This document shows positions 63,682-64,000 of a DNA stretch of 64,000 nt, one piece after another (the stretch's first letter is position 1; each line of letters starts with the position of its first letter). The notes under the pieces were generated by a model, which had not been told where the DNA came from, did not search any database, and saw only the letters and a program-made list of their open reading frames with translations. A program made the position numbers and the translations under genes. Source of the DNA: Desulfobacter postgatei 2ac9 (lineage in GTDB: Bacteria; Desulfobacterota; Desulfobacteria; Desulfobacterales; Desulfobacteraceae); the NCBI RefSeq assembly GCF_000233695.2, contig NZ_CM001488.1, positions 3,188,796 through 3,252,795 of the forward strand, in the 5' to 3' direction.

Positions 63682-64000
63682 TTAATGGCTTATGTGCTTT
63701 TCCTGATGAATTGAGAGCCCGTCCATTAGCCAGGAAAGTTCTTTTGCGCCAATGGTTAAAATCTCATTTTTGACTTGGGCCATTGAAAACAATCCTTTTC
63801 CAGCCTCTTGTGCCAGAGACAGAATCCATTACGATCCCAATACAGGATTTTCAATATATTCTGTTTCCGATTACAGAATACAAACATGTGTCCTGAGAAT
63901 GGATCTAAAATTCAATGTTTCACTCACAAGTATGGATAACCCATCAATGGATTTACGCATATCAGTGCTCCCAAGTGCAATATGAATTTTTAAATTCTGG
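63682..64000 (-). pseudogene. tnpB: IS66 TnpB (Orf2) remnant, partial at window edge
   Basis: The minus strand encodes HIALGSTDMRKSIDGLSILV, then, one frame over, GHMFVFCNRKQNILKILYWD and GFCLWHKRLEKDCFQWP, then after another shift ILTIGAKELSWLMDGLSIHQ. These are the conserved blocks of IS66 TnpB. At least two frameshifts are present (near 63892 and 63775), and the 5' end is cut by the window. Confidence 0.8.

Larger units (their letters stand above)
61994..64000 (-). mobile_element. Decayed IS66-family insertion sequence (right end outside window)
   Basis: The left end begins GTAAGCGGTGTATGAACC, like IS66-family terminal repeats (GTAAGCG...). Inside are remnants of tnpC and tnpB on the minus strand, both frameshifted. 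The other terminal repeat and tnpA lie beyond base 64000. Confidence 0.75.

Overview
The window looks like chromosomal DNA of a sulfate-reducing deltaproteobacterium of the Desulfobacter/Desulfobacula kind (Desulfobacterota). The main evidence is a complete dsrMKJOP operon for the sulfite-reduction membrane complex, a methylmalonyl-CoA carboxyltransferase-type locus, and housekeeping genes of deltaproteobacterial type. The taxonomic call is inference from gene content; no marker tree could be made.

Layout. 0.4-5.2 kb (minus): a tripartite MacAB-TolC-like efflux operon behind a clear sigma70-type promoter. 5.4-5.9 kb: an outer-membrane protein pseudogene that lost its middle. 6.1-8.0 kb: an acidic alpha-helical repeat protein ending at a strong terminator, then a small Gly-rich DUF5320 gene whose promoter is bracketed by two copies of one operator-like sequence. 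9.1-14.7 kb (plus): a Cys-rich conserved protein, then carboxyltransferase beta subunit, a 69-residue partner, a biotinylated carboxyltransferase, and a zinc-ribbon protein. 14.9-19.7 kb (minus): the conserved rplU-rpmA-obgE-nadD-rsfS-gpmI operon. 19.9-22.0 kb: yjdM and an unassigned radical SAM protein. 22.1-27.7 kb (minus): an RsbRD_N protein and dsrMKJOP. 28.0-33.1 kb: pagL, a methyltransferase, a glycosyltransferase, tRNA-Arg(CCG), folC, rpsU and adk. 33.4-34.2 kb: a helicase/exonuclease pseudogene. 34.6-38.2 kb (plus): eno, pyrG and an Lrp-type regulator. 38.1-42.4 kb (minus): a fused 5-oxoprolinase and trmO.

The most unusual locus is 42.7-52.6 kb (minus): a compact PUFA-synthase-like secondary-lipid locus. 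It has pfaD (enoyl reductase), a KS-AT-ACP-ACP polypeptide, and a KR-DH-(FabA-like DH)2 polypeptide, followed by a CBM9-like protein. No KS-chain-length-factor didomain, PfaB or phosphopantetheinyl transferase is visible. The two large polypeptides are joined at a run of nine A preceded by a hairpin. The second frame has no ATG/GTG/TTG for about 112 codons after the junction, although the protein there looks genuine. A -1 recoding event (ribosomal or transcriptional slippage) would yield one protein of about 2568 residues. A pseudogene or sequence error is the alternative.

53.0-56.5 kb (minus): a BioB-like radical SAM protein with a complete SsuABC/NMT1-type ABC transporter; then rubrerythrin at 56.5-57.0 kb. 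From 57 kb to the end the DNA is accessory and repeat-rich. It holds a group II intron with its maturase, inserted into the end of a 143-bp foldback element whose second copy lies 2.2 kb away, and another 101-bp foldback. It also holds a group of tiny Cys-rich proteins with an Rnk-like factor, and a decayed IS66 element running off the right edge.
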